Below, piece after piece: positions 18,714-27,963 of a stretch of 64,000 nucleotides of DNA; the first letter of the stretch is position 1, and every line of letters begins with the position of its first letter. Origin of the DNA: Clostridium collagenovorans DSM 3089 (lineage in GTDB: Bacteria; Bacillota; Clostridia; Clostridiales; Clostridiaceae); contig NZ_FQXP01000003.1 in assembly GCF_900130005.1 (NCBI RefSeq), positions 806,001-870,000 on the forward strand, read 5' to 3'. The notes beneath the pieces are model-generated. The model saw only the letters and a list, made by a program, of their open reading frames with translations. It did not search any database and had not been told where the DNA came from. The translations under genes were made by a program, and so were the position numbers.

Positions 18714-18905
18714 TTAACCGCCTCCAATAAAACTTACGATTTCAACAGAAGCTGATTTATCTAATATAAATTCCTCATATTGATCCTTAGAAACTATTTC
18801 AAAATTAACTTCCACAACAACCTTATCCTTATTTAATTTAAGTTCATTTAACATATGATTTATTGTTATATTCTGAAAACCATATTCTTTACCGTTTATA
18901 ATCAT
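18714..18905 (-). CDS. thiS: Sulphur carrier protein ThiS
   Basis: The 63-residue beta-grasp protein ends in SFIGGG; the diglycine tail is the site of thiocarboxylation for thiazole synthesis. It begins MIINGKEYGF with GGGGGTG 6 bases upstream, so ATG 18905 is the start. The longer frame back to 18965 only reads through the riboswitch terminator. First gene of the operon, immediately followed by thiF. Confidence 0.93.
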   Translation of the reverse strand: MIINGKEYGFQNITINHMLNELKLNKDKVVVEVNFEIVSKDQYEEFILDKSASVEIVSFIGGG

Positions 18906-18931
18906 TTTGTCACCCCCTAGAAATAAAAATG

Positions 18932-18962
18932 CAAATAAAAAGAGCTTACGTAAAGTAAGCTC
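18932..18962 (-). terminator. TPP riboswitch expression-platform terminator
   Basis: Hairpin GAGCTTAC-TTTAC-GTAAGCTC followed by TTTTTATTT on the minus strand, between the TPP aptamer and thiS. It is the expected off-switch for transcription when TPP is bound. Confidence 0.9.
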
Positions 18963-19004
18963 CATATATTAATAATCTTTTATGTATACTAATTAGATAT
19001 ATTA

Positions 19005-19096
19005 AGTGCTTCCCTACGTTGGTATTAACCAAATCAGGTTCATAGGGTTAGATAATTTATCCTCTCAACCTCTTATTTAAGGTACCCCTAGCATTT
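19005..19096 (-). promoter_or_regulatory. TPP riboswitch (THI element)
   Basis: Read on the minus strand, the conserved THI-box blocks appear in order: TAGGGGTACC, GAGAGGAT, ACCCTATGAACCTGAT, then TTGGTTAATACCAACGTAGGGA. These match the aptamer core that binds thiamine pyrophosphate. With the downstream terminator it should shut off thiSFGH and the ThiE/TenI gene when TPP is plentiful. Confidence 0.95.
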
Positions 19097-19208
19097 ATTG
19101 AGTTATACTTAAATTATACAACTTTTTTCAGATAATTCAACCATAACAATTTAAATCATTAAAGTATTATTACATATTTTTAATTTTCCTATTAAAACTT
19201 TAGTTAAT

Positions 19209-19466
19209 TTAAAGATATTTCTCTAGCTCATTATCAAATTCTCTTACTAAAGGCCAATGATGATAATTTAAGTTCTCCTTAGAATGATTCATTTTAAATT
19301 CTTCAAAAGATACCTCATAGTTTACATCTTCATCTATTTCTATTACAACTTGATCTTTCATCACAGAAATATCAGTTATTTCACCAAAATCTATATTAAA
19401 ATCATTGTAAAAAAACTCTACTCCTTCCTCTTTTAATAAATTATATACTTCAAGCAATTTATTCAT
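19209..19466 (-). CDS. Small acidic protein of unknown function
   Basis: The 85-residue product starts MNKLLEVYNLL and is acidic and soluble, with alternating short strands (DISVMKDQVVIEIDED) and a helical C-terminus. No family is recognised. GGAGAAATAT precedes ATG 19466; an ATG four codons earlier lacks a ribosome site because it lies inside it. It sits alone between the TPP riboswitch and the rhodanese fusion gene. Confidence 0.6.
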   Translation of the reverse strand: MNKLLEVYNLLKEEGVEFFYNDFNIDFGEITDISVMKDQVVIEIDEDVNYEVSFEEFKMNHSKENLNYHHWPLVREFDNELEKYL

Positions 19467-19641
19467 ATATTTCTCCATTCTTATTTAAATCTTATAGCAA
19501 GTTACTAGTAATAGCTTTTTTATAATTATATCATGAACTATATTAAAACAAAGGATCTTAATCAACTACAAATTCCTTTGCTTATTTTATAAGTACAAAT
19601 AGATTACTTAATAAAATATATTGCTTAAAGCTTATAAATTA

Positions 19642-19677
19642 TTAAAGGTCTTAAGAAACTATTCTCAAGACCTTTAA
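19642..19677 (-). terminator. Terminator of the rhodanese fusion gene
   Basis: Stem TTAAAGGTCTT pairs with AAGACCTTTAA around a 14-base loop, ending 4 bases before the stop codon of the upstream gene at 19681. Confidence 0.7.
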
Positions 19678-19680
19678 ACT

Positions 19681-22152
19681 TTAAATTCCCATTAACCCAC
19701 CATTTAAAACATATACATTTTCAAATCCATTTTCCATTAGTATTTCTGCACCCTTAAAAGACCTAATTCCACTAGTACAAACTACTACAATATCATATTG
19801 TAAAAACCTTTTTAGTTCATTTAATCTGTCTTTCAATTCATTTAAGGGAATATTTATAGATCCTTCCATTGGTGCATACTCTCCGTATAATTCATATCTT
19901 TCTCTTACATCTACTAAAACTATATTTTGATTTTTACTCAACCTATTTTTCAAATCATCCATATTTATTAATTTTTTCTCATTTCTAAATATAGAACACT
20001 GCTTAATTCCTTTTTTTTTACTATGAAATACATAGCTTTCTTCAAGTCCTAAATTTCCTTTATGAAACTTTCTAGACTTGAATAACATATTATCTATGGA
20101 TGTAAAATCCAAATCTTTCTCATAATCTTCATTAGTAGACCTATTATCATAGTAAATATCTTTTTCTAATTTCTTAACTGATTCCTTTGATGGATAAACA
20201 ACTTCGAAGCTTAAACACTTTTCTATTGCTTTTAAGGCATATTCCTTATTTTTAGTCTTATTTAAAGAATCTGCTAAGTAATACCAATGTGCTGGATTAT
20301 CAGGTTCTCTTTCTATTAGGTTCATATAATATTTCACTACTTTTTTGTAGTATTCAATTTCTAATTCTTCACTTTCTATTAAACTGTCCCCGTTTTGTTT
20401 TAATATCTTAACTTTATAATTTTTATCTTTATCTAAGGTCCAAAGAGCAAGTTCATATAAGCCATCCTTTGGCTTAATATCTTCTATATCAATTAAGTTG
20501 AAGTTTATCCTTTTATGAGAAAGCTTTTGTAGTTTCTTCCCCTTATATTTATAAACCTCTAATTCATATTCTTTTGCATGGATTTTCCATCCAATTATTA
20601 ACTCATTATAATAAGGTTTGTATAAACTCGCAAAATTAATATATGGTGATCCTGTGCCCTTACCTTTTAAAGTATCTATTACTTTAAAAGCTCCATTTAC
20701 TTTTTCTAAAATTGCTATATACATAGTACCATTGAAAATATATGCTACTATATATTTACTTAAAAGATCTAATCCAAGTTTTGATTTCTTAGTTTTTACA
20801 ATATGAATTTCTTCATTAATTACAGATTTATATATTTTTTGAATGTGATTTTTAATTGCTTCTATACAACAATCCTCATCTTTTCCTCTACTACTTTGTA
20901 TATCATTGTTATTTTGTTTTGGACAGGTTAACTCAATACCATTGTCATATAAATATTTTTCTTTAAATAAACATACACCTGCTATATCTGACTCCATAAC
21001 TTCTTCACCTAAACTAGGATTTTCTAAATATTCTTCTCCATCATAAATTAAATTAACATATTTATCTTTGCTTCCATCATCATCAATAACCCCAATTATA
21101 TTTTTATATTGACTATTTTTCTTATTGGATATGACAATAGGAATCTTTAGTGGTGATATTTTAGATAAAAGGATGTACTCCCCACCTTCAATTTTGAAAA
21201 CTAAAACTAAACAGCCTTCCATGGTACAATGACTTCCACTATATACATAAACAACTACATCTGAGTTTCCATTATCATTTAAATCTACATAGTTATAAAA
21301 ATATCTCGCTTTATTTTTATCATCCCATTCTATATGCTTTAATATAGCCTTTTCTAAATTTTTATTTTTTATTTTTTCAGGTGTTACGTAAATTATATCC
21401 TTCTTTTCCTTTACCCTTATAAATTTATTATTTGAATCCGCATATCCACTTACTTCAACGCCTTGAGAAAGTATTCTAAACTTTCCTTGATCCCACCTTA
21501 TTAAGGTTTCTAAAATTCCTAAGGTGTCTGCATTAGATTGTCCTATTATTCTTTGACTTATAACTAGTCCATAATATTTCCATAGTCCATAATCAACAGG
21601 GTTTACTGCTGAAATATCATATACTATAGGCGTAACATTTTTTTTGAAAATTCCATCCTTATCATAAATCAAATCTAAGTAAAGTTTGTCCTCTTTGCTA
21701 ATATCAATTAAATAACTTGTATTTAATTTTATAGAACTTACTTTAACTTTATAGTTATTCTCATATTCCGCATTACAAGGATAATTTTCTATAAACTTTG
21801 CACCATCAAATATAAGATTATAATTACCATTGTTATATGAATAAAGAAGATTATAACTTAAACCCGCTGATCCTCCATATAGTCCTCTTATTAAAATGTC
21901 ATCCTTTTTATCACCTGTAAAATCACCAAGAAATACTGTAAAGTTATATCCTGCTATATCCTTTAGCTCTATAGTTCTTTCAGTGCTACTTTTACCTTCT
22001 AGTATAACAAGCTCCATATTCTCAGCATACCCACTTGCTTCACTTAAAGTATCACCTTTAATATATACTGTGTCTAATTCCATTGAACCTAAAATATGTC
22101 CGTGTTTTATGTCAAGTATTTTTTTTACCTTATTATTTTTAACACTATACAT
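19681..22152 (-). CDS. Large protein with FG-GAP-like repeats, TPR segment and C-terminal rhodanese domain
   Basis: The 823-residue product has no signal peptide. Its first 600 residues contain FG-GAP/VCBS-like units with Asp-rich calcium-loop-like turns (FLGDFTGDKKDDILIRG near 75, YVDLNDNGNSDVVVYVYSG near 290, GVIDDDGSKDKYV near 360). A tetratricopeptide-like helix pair follows (about 620-665, PDNPAHWYYLADSLNKTKNK). The last 95 residues are a rhodanese domain with a complete active loop, VVVCTSGIRS, catalytic Cys about 792. Rhodaneses transfer sulphane sulphur; the propeller-like part is normally extracellular in other proteins. ATG 22152 is chosen for its TGAGGT site; a TTG four codons upstream is less likely. 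Role unknown. Confidence 0.7.
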   Translation of the reverse strand: MYSVKNNKVKKILDIKHGHILGSMELDTVYIKGDTLSEASGYAENMELVILEGKSSTERTIELKDIAGYNFTVFLGDFTGDKKDDILIRGLYGGSAGLSYNLLYSYNNGNYNLIFDGAKFIENYPCNAEYENNYKVKVSSIKLNTSYLIDISKEDKLYLDLIYDKDGIFKKNVTPIVYDISAVNPVDYGLWKYYGLVISQRIIGQSNADTLGILETLIRWDQGKFRILSQGVEVSGYADSNNKFIRVKEKKDIIYVTPEKIKNKNLEKAILKHIEWDDKNKARYFYNYVDLNDNGNSDVVVYVYSGSHCTMEGCLVLVFKIEGGEYILLSKISPLKIPIVISNKKNSQYKNIIGVIDDDGSKDKYVNLIYDGEEYLENPSLGEEVMESDIAGVCLFKEKYLYDNGIELTCPKQNNNDIQSSRGKDEDCCIEAIKNHIQKIYKSVINEEIHIVKTKKSKLGLDLLSKYIVAYIFNGTMYIAILEKVNGAFKVIDTLKGKGTGSPYINFASLYKPYYNELIIGWKIHAKEYELEVYKYKGKKLQKLSHKRINFNLIDIEDIKPKDGLYELALWTLDKDKNYKVKILKQNGDSLIESEELEIEYYKKVVKYYMNLIEREPDNPAHWYYLADSLNKTKNKEYALKAIEKCLSFEVVYPSKESVKKLEKDIYYDNRSTNEDYEKDLDFTSIDNMLFKSRKFHKGNLGLEESYVFHSKKKGIKQCSIFRNEKKLINMDDLKNRLSKNQNIVLVDVRERYELYGEYAPMEGSINIPLNELKDRLNELKRFLQYDIVVVCTSGIRSFKGAEILMENGFENVYVLNGGLMGI

Positions 22153-22343
22153 TTTATACCTCAAAAATTCTTCTTTATTTAAATTATATGTTGTTATTAT
22201 TACTTTATTTCTACATTGTGTAATAATTTTAAATATTTCTATTTATTTTACAGAGAACCTTCTAAGGTATCTTTAATAACAATGTATACTGTTACATTTA
22301 TAGCTTAAAGTATAACTTATATACCTTAAGTTATAAATAATTA

Positions 22344-22379
22344 CAAGGCAATACATTAGCTTTCTAACATATTGCCTTG
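22344..22379 (-). terminator. Terminator of the GNAT gene
   Basis: CAAGGCAATA pairs with TATTGCCTTG around a 16-base loop, downstream of the stop at 22426. Confidence 0.6.
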
Positions 22380-22425
22380 CAATATAAAATATAAAATTTA
22401 ATTACAGTTATAAAAAGTTTTATCC

Positions 22426-23295
22426 TTATAGGCTTAATTTATAAGATTTATAGTTATCATTTATTTCAAAACCTGAATCTAATGCTGCCTTTAATTCTTC
22501 ATCACAGCCTTCATTAATAAAATATACAATTTCATTCACTGAACCAAATTCATTATAAAGATGAATAAGCATGTCATTAATTAGCATACCTTCTATGCCC
22601 TTTTTTTTATGTTCATCATCAATAAATACTCCAAAAACCTCTAACATATCCTTAAATGCTTTAGTAAAAATACTTCCATGAATTGATCCATCTTTTACAA
22701 AAGCTAATATTTGAAATTCTTTCATATCTTTCTTTAAGTTTTTGCTATTATAGTACATTCCTGAAGGAATAGCGTAGTTATCATGAAATATAGCATATTC
22801 ATCAAAAGTATCTTCAGTTATTTTTTCTATGCAATTATGTTTTTGTTTTGAGTTTATATTTAAGTTGTATAATCTAGTATCAAAGCTAGATTCGCTACAC
22901 TCTATATTATTTTTCACAAAATAATTATTTGCATTTTTATTAGTAACAGGTACACCTATTAATAATTCATATCCTTTTAATTCATTTCTTATAAATTCAT
23001 CCTTTATATAAAAAATTATTTCTTCAGCGGTTTCATCATAAAATTCTTTTATCAAGAATTGAGTTGTTTGTGCATACTTATCATCAAGATCCCAATAATA
23101 AGCACAAACCCCACAAAGCAAACCTTCCTTATAACAAGCTATGACATTTGCCACTTCTGAAATTATAGACTTTTCTATTTCCTCTTTAATTTCACTTATT
23201 GATTTCATTCTTGGATAGCTAGCATAAAAATCATCATTGCTTAGTTCCAATGCAAAATTCATTACTTCATCCAATGTTTCAATAGTTTTTATCAT
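22426..23295 (-). CDS. GNAT-family N-acetyltransferase
   Basis: The 289-residue product appears to hold two GNAT-like halves. The second (residues about 150-289) includes EVFGVFIDDEHKKKGIEGML, matching the acetyl-CoA-binding strand-loop-helix of the superfamily, and a typical C-terminal ALDSGFEINDNYKSYKL. The first half has GVCAYYWDLDDKYAQTTQFL. Substrate unknown. Start ATG 23295 has GGGGGTAGGGGA just upstream. It is separated by 67 bases from the upstream LUD gene on the same strand and may be cotranscribed. Confidence 0.7.
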   Translation of the reverse strand: MIKTIETLDEVMNFALELSNDDFYASYPRMKSISEIKEEIEKSIISEVANVIACYKEGLLCGVCAYYWDLDDKYAQTTQFLIKEFYDETAEEIIFYIKDEFIRNELKGYELLIGVPVTNKNANNYFVKNNIECSESSFDTRLYNLNINSKQKHNCIEKITEDTFDEYAIFHDNYAIPSGMYYNSKNLKKDMKEFQILAFVKDGSIHGSIFTKAFKDMLEVFGVFIDDEHKKKGIEGMLINDMLIHLYNEFGSVNEIVYFINEGCDEELKAALDSGFEINDNYKSYKLSL

Positions 23296-23362
23296 TCCCC
23301 TACCCCCATATTTTAAAACATAAAGATATTATCAAAATATAATTCTTATAAAGATCTATAAC

Positions 23363-24004
23363 TTAATATCCTAATTCTTTATTTACAAAAATCACATGAA
23401 TTCTATCTTTTATATTTTGTTTTTTTATTAAAGTGTATTGACCACAAATTCTTTGTTTACTTTCGCAATTCATACAATATCCAACCTTAGCACAAGGAGT
23501 TTCTCTATTTAGCCTCTTGCTATTTGCAGGAGCTGCTATGGATTTATTTCTTTCTATTGCTTCTTCTACATTCTTTACTATTTTGTTATAACCTGCTATT
23601 ACTATAACCTTATCCGGTCCATATATCATTGCTGCAACTCTATTTCCATTGCCATCTACATTGTATAGTTCACCATCCTCCGTTATAGCATTAGTACTTG
23701 TAAAATACGCATCCGCAAAAAATGATTTTCTATATATGTTTTTTATTTCATCTGAAGTTAACCCTTCCTCATACCTATCTAAATATTCAAATTTACCACT
23801 TGATAAATATTCCAAAATTCCTGTTTCTTTGAGAGACATAGAGCCACCACAAGCTACTAAATCCCCCTCTTTTACAAGCTCATTAACTTTATTTATAAGT
23901 TCTTCCTCTGAGTTTACTAAATATCCTCTCATGTTATTTTTTTCTAAAGAACATATAACTCTTTCTATTTTCTTTTCCATGACCCATTTTGCATTATTAT
24001 CCAT
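23363..24004 (-). CDS. LUD-domain protein (LutC/DUF162 family)
   Basis: The 213-residue product matches the lactate-utilisation (LUD, formerly DUF162) family. It has VACGGSMSLKETGILEYL near residues 50-67, ADAYFTSTNAITEDGELYNV near 95-115, and IVIAGYNKIVKNVEEA near 135-150. A C-terminal Cys cluster follows (PCAKVGYCMNCESKQRICG). Stand-alone members occur widely in clostridia with no proven function; the lutAB partners are absent here. GGGGGAT precedes the ATG. Confidence 0.85.
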   Translation of the reverse strand: MDNNAKWVMEKKIERVICSLEKNNMRGYLVNSEEELINKVNELVKEGDLVACGGSMSLKETGILEYLSSGKFEYLDRYEEGLTSDEIKNIYRKSFFADAYFTSTNAITEDGELYNVDGNGNRVAAMIYGPDKVIVIAGYNKIVKNVEEAIERNKSIAAPANSKRLNRETPCAKVGYCMNCESKQRICGQYTLIKKQNIKDRIHVIFVNKELGY

Positions 24005-24377
24005 TTATATGTATCCCCCTATATAAAGTGTATATTATAATATATTTTTATTGTACTTTTTATAATGTTTTATAATAGTTAATGAAGTTATTATTTGAAT
24101 AGCATCTTCTAAGATAAAAAACAAAACTTTAATAGCTTACTTAAAGAGTTTGAAATGACTATTTCTATAGTAGTTTTTAAAATAAAAAACAGCTATTACC
24201 CTTAAGTTTTATTTGCTAATAGTTTTACTATTGTTAAATTTATGAATAATCAGATATTTAGATAGAGTACTATGTCTTAAAAAGTCCAAAAATAATACTT
24301 CTGGACCTTTTAAGATAAGTCACATGTGTATTGTATTAGTTTTATAAGTTTCTATATAGTTAACCTTAAAACTTAAA
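24005..24377. other. Intergenic region without genes
   Basis: About 370 AT-rich bases between two minus-strand genes. Apart from the stem-loop at 24276-24314 I see only poly-A/T stretches and no coding frame with a ribosome site. The promoter of the LUD gene should lie near 24020-24100, where several TATAAT-like boxes occur. Confidence 0.4.
24276..24314 (-). terminator. Imperfect terminator hairpin
   Basis: CTTAAAAAGTCCA pairs with TGGACCTTTTAAG (one mismatch) around AAAATAATACTTC, downstream of the 24378 gene. Confidence 0.5.
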
Positions 24378-24737
24378 TTATTTGTCCTTATATTTATTTT
24401 GCTTTTTTACTTTTCTAACAGTATTAAGTATAACCAAAACCACTGTTAATTGAGAAGAAATAATAAATAATACTGTACCCTTAAGATTTCTATCTAATAT
24501 TACTTCCTCTTGAGTAAATTTAGGACTTATATTATTCTTGCTACTATTTATTATAATAGCATTATTATTAATTAAATTCACTTTAGAATAGCTTAAATAC
24601 TTTCTTAAGTTAATGCTACTTTCCTTTTCTCCATAGGCATATACTTGATGAATATTTAAAATCATAGTTATAAGAAGTACAGTAAAAAAAACAACAGCTT
24701 TCTTTAAGACAAATTTGTTTCTTATATTGAAATTCAC
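24378..24737 (-). CDS. Small exported membrane protein of unknown function
   Basis: The 119-residue product has an N-terminal signal-like segment (residues 13-33, ending HQVYAYG) and a second membrane segment near the C-terminus (about 85-105), with a basic tail, RKVKKQNKYKDK. The Asn/Ile/Ser-rich middle would be extracellular. No family recognised. Start is GTG 24737 with AGGAGAG upstream. It lies 93 bases downstream of the hydrolase gene. Confidence 0.6.
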   Translation of the reverse strand: MNFNIRNKFVLKKAVVFFTVLLITMILNIHQVYAYGEKESSINLRKYLSYSKVNLINNNAIIINSSKNNISPKFTQEEVILDRNLKGTVLFIISSQLTVVLVILNTVRKVKKQNKYKDK

Positions 24738-24830
24738 ATAATGTCTCTCCTAAAAGTATTTTACTTATATTATATGAAACATTACTGTAAAATGCCTTTT
24801 ATCTTACCACATAAAATTCTCTTATTATAA

Positions 24831-25739
24831 TTATTTAAATACCCTCTTTAAAAAATATTTAATTTTTTCTTCATATAACTCCACATCTTTTCCATAGGAG
24901 TTTAAATGATTTGCACCTGATACTATATATAATTCTTTTATGCCTTGTTTTTTAGCAATATACATATCCATACTCATCTTATAAGGTATAGTTCTATCCT
25001 CATCTCCATGTATAAACATAATTGGTATTGTACTTTCTTTAACTGAATTTATAGGGTTTACATCTTCTAAAGAAAATTCACATCTTTTTTTTATCTTAAA
25101 GTTTACACAAGGATATAATAGGAAAAATGGTGCCTTTGCCATTTTAAATTGATGTTTTATTATCTTTCTTCCACTTGAATAAGGTGCTTCAGCTATAATA
25201 AACTTTACTGTTTCATTACACTTATTAGAATAGTTAGCAACGGTAGCTGCTCCCATAGAATGTCCATGTAAGCCTATTATACAGTCATTACCTAATTTAT
25301 TTTTCATAAATTCAATCCATATCTGCAAATCTTTCTCTTCCTTAAAACCATAAGTAGCATAAATTCCTTCACTATCACCATGACTTCTAACATCTATAAG
25401 TAATATATTAAAGCCTTCCTTTGTAAAAAAATCTATGTATTGTGCAGACCTAAAATGGTTAGCTGTATATCCATGTATAATTATAATAAGTTTTTTGCTT
25501 TCTTTATGCCTATTTAAGTAATATCCTATTAAGCTTTTTTCATCCTTACTTTTAATACATAGTTTTTCAAATCCTAACTTATCATATTCCTCTTCTCTAT
25601 ATCCATTTGTCTCTTTTATAACTTCAAACATTTTTGCTTTATCTTTTCTTTCAGATAAAGTAACTTCCTTAAAAGCATATTCTGATATATAATTTAACCC
25701 TATTACAGTTATTAATATTATAATAATAATCCATATCAT
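24831..25739 (-). CDS. Membrane-anchored alpha/beta hydrolase
   Basis: The 302-residue product has an N-terminal membrane segment (residues 2-15) and an alpha/beta-hydrolase fold. The oxyanion segment is IIIIHGYTANHF, the nucleophile Ser lies in LHGHSMGAATV, the acid is probably in FIHGDEDRTIP and the His in VSGANHLNSYG. IDVRSHGDSEG is the usual strand after the first loop. It probably acts as an esterase or lipase near the membrane. ATG 25739 was chosen for the GAAGGTGA site; ten extra codons upstream are possible but lack one. Confidence 0.82.
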   Translation of the reverse strand: MIWIIIIILITVIGLNYISEYAFKEVTLSERKDKAKMFEVIKETNGYREEEYDKLGFEKLCIKSKDEKSLIGYYLNRHKESKKLIIIIHGYTANHFRSAQYIDFFTKEGFNILLIDVRSHGDSEGIYATYGFKEEKDLQIWIEFMKNKLGNDCIIGLHGHSMGAATVANYSNKCNETVKFIIAEAPYSSGRKIIKHQFKMAKAPFFLLYPCVNFKIKKRCEFSLEDVNPINSVKESTIPIMFIHGDEDRTIPYKMSMDMYIAKKQGIKELYIVSGANHLNSYGKDVELYEEKIKYFLKRVFK

Positions 25740-25896
25740 CCCTATGTCACCTTCCTTTGTAAAGCTCAACTCATAATAAATTATAACACAATATAATCTT
25801 GTTTTATGTGAGGTAATTCTGGCTAAATCATTAATTTACTTCTGAAACTTTAGTCCTAGTATAATAAAAATGACTTCTTTAAATTTGTATCTTAAT

Positions 25897-25936
25897 AAAA
25901 AATGTTTTAAAGGAGTAACTCCTTTAAAACATTTTT
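25897..25936 (-). terminator. Terminator of the GGDEF/HD-GYP gene
   Basis: Perfect stem AAAATGTTTTAAAGGAG with its mirror and a TTTTT tail. The arm touches the stop codon at 25935. Confidence 0.85.
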
Positions 25937-27629
25937 AAGTTCTTATAAACTCTATCTTATTTGTATTTTTCTTAACTATGCTTATAAACTTTTCTACTAA
26001 TACTCCATCAAATTGTGTACCACTACATTTCCTTAATTCTAAAAAGGCCTCCTCAAAGGTTTTTCTTTTATTATATGTTCTATATGAAGTCATAGCATCA
26101 AAGCTATCTATAATAGATAACAACCTAGCTAAATATGGAATTTCTTGCCCTTTAAGTCCTGAAGGATATCCTCCTCCATCATATCTTTCATGATGATGTA
26201 ATACTAAAGGTGCAATTAGTTCTAGTGTTTTTATAGGCTGTATTATCTCAACTCCACTAACAGGGTGTTCCATTAACATTTCCCATTCATCTGTTGAAAG
26301 CGGAACATCCTTAAGTAAAATTTCCTTTGATATTCTTACTTTCCCTATATCATGCATATATGCAGCATATATCAATTGCTTTTTTTCTTCATCATTTAAA
26401 TTCATTTCATCAGCTACTAACTTACTATACATAACAACTCTTTTCAAATGTGAAAAACTACACTTATCCTTAGCATTAATTATACTAATAATAGTCTTCA
26501 ATGAGTTTATTAAATCTGGATCATTTTGAGCTTCTTGAAGTTCATTATTAAGATCATCTAAAATAGAGTTATATATTTCAACCTTATTTTTTTTTAAAAC
26601 CTTAGCTTTAAACAATGCTTCCTGTGCAAAGCGAATCATCTCTACATCTGTTTTAGCTTTACTTGGATAATGGGATATACCAATAGAAACCATTAAGTTT
26701 GCCTGGTTACCGCCTTCTTTTGAAAAGCTTTCTTCTTCAATTTTCTTTCTTAAGTTTTCTCCACGCTGTAATGCATACTCTTCTGTTGCTCCCTTTAATA
26801 TAATAGCAAACTCGTCACCTTCATATCTAGCTAAAGTATCCTCTGTTTCACTCCACTCTTTTATAATACTAGAAAGTTTTTTTAGAGCTAAATCACCTTG
26901 TTGACGTCCATAAAGTTCATTATATTCTCTAAGGTTATCTATATCTATCATCATTAATGCCAAAAAGCTATTCTCTTTTTTAGCATTACAGTATAGCTCT
27001 TGCAATATATAATTAAAGTATCTGTAATTATATAAGCCCGTAAGCATGTCCGTATTTGCTATGTGTTCTAGCTCTTTTTTATGCTCATCTTGAACTTTAA
27101 AATATAAACCTAATACTAATGCCACAAAAACAAAACTTATTATAATAATTAAGTTATTTGAAAGTAAAACATTAAAGCTTTGAAACCCATTAAATAAGAA
27201 ATCCATAATTAAAACCATTGCAGAGGAGCTAATTGCAGTGTAAAGTGAAAACTTTAATCCTCCTTCTATATTTGCTAATATTATTATAAATAGAAAGAGA
27301 AATTTATAATTTCCTTGTTCCTTACCTAAAAGTAAAATAGTTATGAACATTATTGTCATAAGTGATGTATATTCAATAACACTTGTTATCTTACTCTTAT
27401 CTTTTTCTTTAGTTATATTGTTAAAGCTCCATAAAATATATGCTATTAATAAAATAGCTACAGATAAAAACACTATTACAACATTATAAGACTGTATAGT
27501 GGTTTCTTTGATTGACTTTTCAAATAAGTAATTATAACAAACTATAGCTGAAAATAAAAGGCATATCATTTTTATCATTACTAAAGTCTCATTAATTCTC
27601 TTATTAATTTTATTGTTCATATTATTCAT
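25935..27629 (-). CDS. Membrane GGDEF/HD-GYP protein (cyclic di-GMP turnover)
   Basis: The 564-residue product has about six membrane segments in residues 15-190. A GGDEF domain follows (about 195-350) whose signature is degenerate, RYEGDEFAIIL, with Glu for the first Gly. The C-terminal HD-GYP domain (about 370-560) is intact: AYMHDIGKVRIS, then EHPVSGVEII, then HHERYDGGGYPSGLKG. Its likely job is cyclic di-GMP hydrolysis, with the GGDEF part perhaps acting as a GTP sensor. GAGG lies 10 bases before the ATG. It is monocistronic, with a strong terminator overlapping the stop. Confidence 0.85.
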   Translation of the reverse strand: MNNMNNKINKRINETLVMIKMICLLFSAIVCYNYLFEKSIKETTIQSYNVVIVFLSVAILLIAYILWSFNNITKEKDKSKITSVIEYTSLMTIMFITILLLGKEQGNYKFLFLFIIILANIEGGLKFSLYTAISSSAMVLIMDFLFNGFQSFNVLLSNNLIIIISFVFVALVLGLYFKVQDEHKKELEHIANTDMLTGLYNYRYFNYILQELYCNAKKENSFLALMMIDIDNLREYNELYGRQQGDLALKKLSSIIKEWSETEDTLARYEGDEFAIILKGATEEYALQRGENLRKKIEEESFSKEGGNQANLMVSIGISHYPSKAKTDVEMIRFAQEALFKAKVLKKNKVEIYNSILDDLNNELQEAQNDPDLINSLKTIISIINAKDKCSFSHLKRVVMYSKLVADEMNLNDEEKKQLIYAAYMHDIGKVRISKEILLKDVPLSTDEWEMLMEHPVSGVEIIQPIKTLELIAPLVLHHHERYDGGGYPSGLKGQEIPYLARLLSIIDSFDAMTSYRTYNKRKTFEEAFLELRKCSGTQFDGVLVEKFISIVKKNTNKIEFIRT

Positions 27630-27963
27630 TTCATCACTACCTCATAAAAATAATATAAATCATATATAACTAAAAATAACTTAATGACTTGCAAGTTATC
27701 TTTACTTAATTATATCATTTTTTATCTCATTTACCATGTTTTATTTAAGGCTTATAAATTTTTATTCTACTCTATACTTTTTTAACCTATTTTACTAATT
27801 ATTCCTTCTATTACTTCATATAGATCCTATGTTCTACTATGTATATACATAAATGCACTTTAAATATCTATTACTATTATACGATTATCATATAAATTAT
27901 ATATTTTATGTGATACTATTTTTATAAGATTTAAATTTAGACTATATAAGGATGGGATATGTT
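27630..27963. other. Intergenic region between divergent genes
   Basis: About 330 AT-rich bases between the minus-strand GGDEF/HD-GYP gene and the plus-strand aldolase gene. I see no T-box, riboswitch or repeat; it holds both promoters but neither can be picked with confidence. Confidence 0.4.

Noticed and set aside
18714..18965. A longer ThiS with an N-terminal hydrophobic segment
   Set aside because: The extra codons read through the riboswitch terminator hairpin, and a strong GGGGG ribosome site selects ATG 18905.
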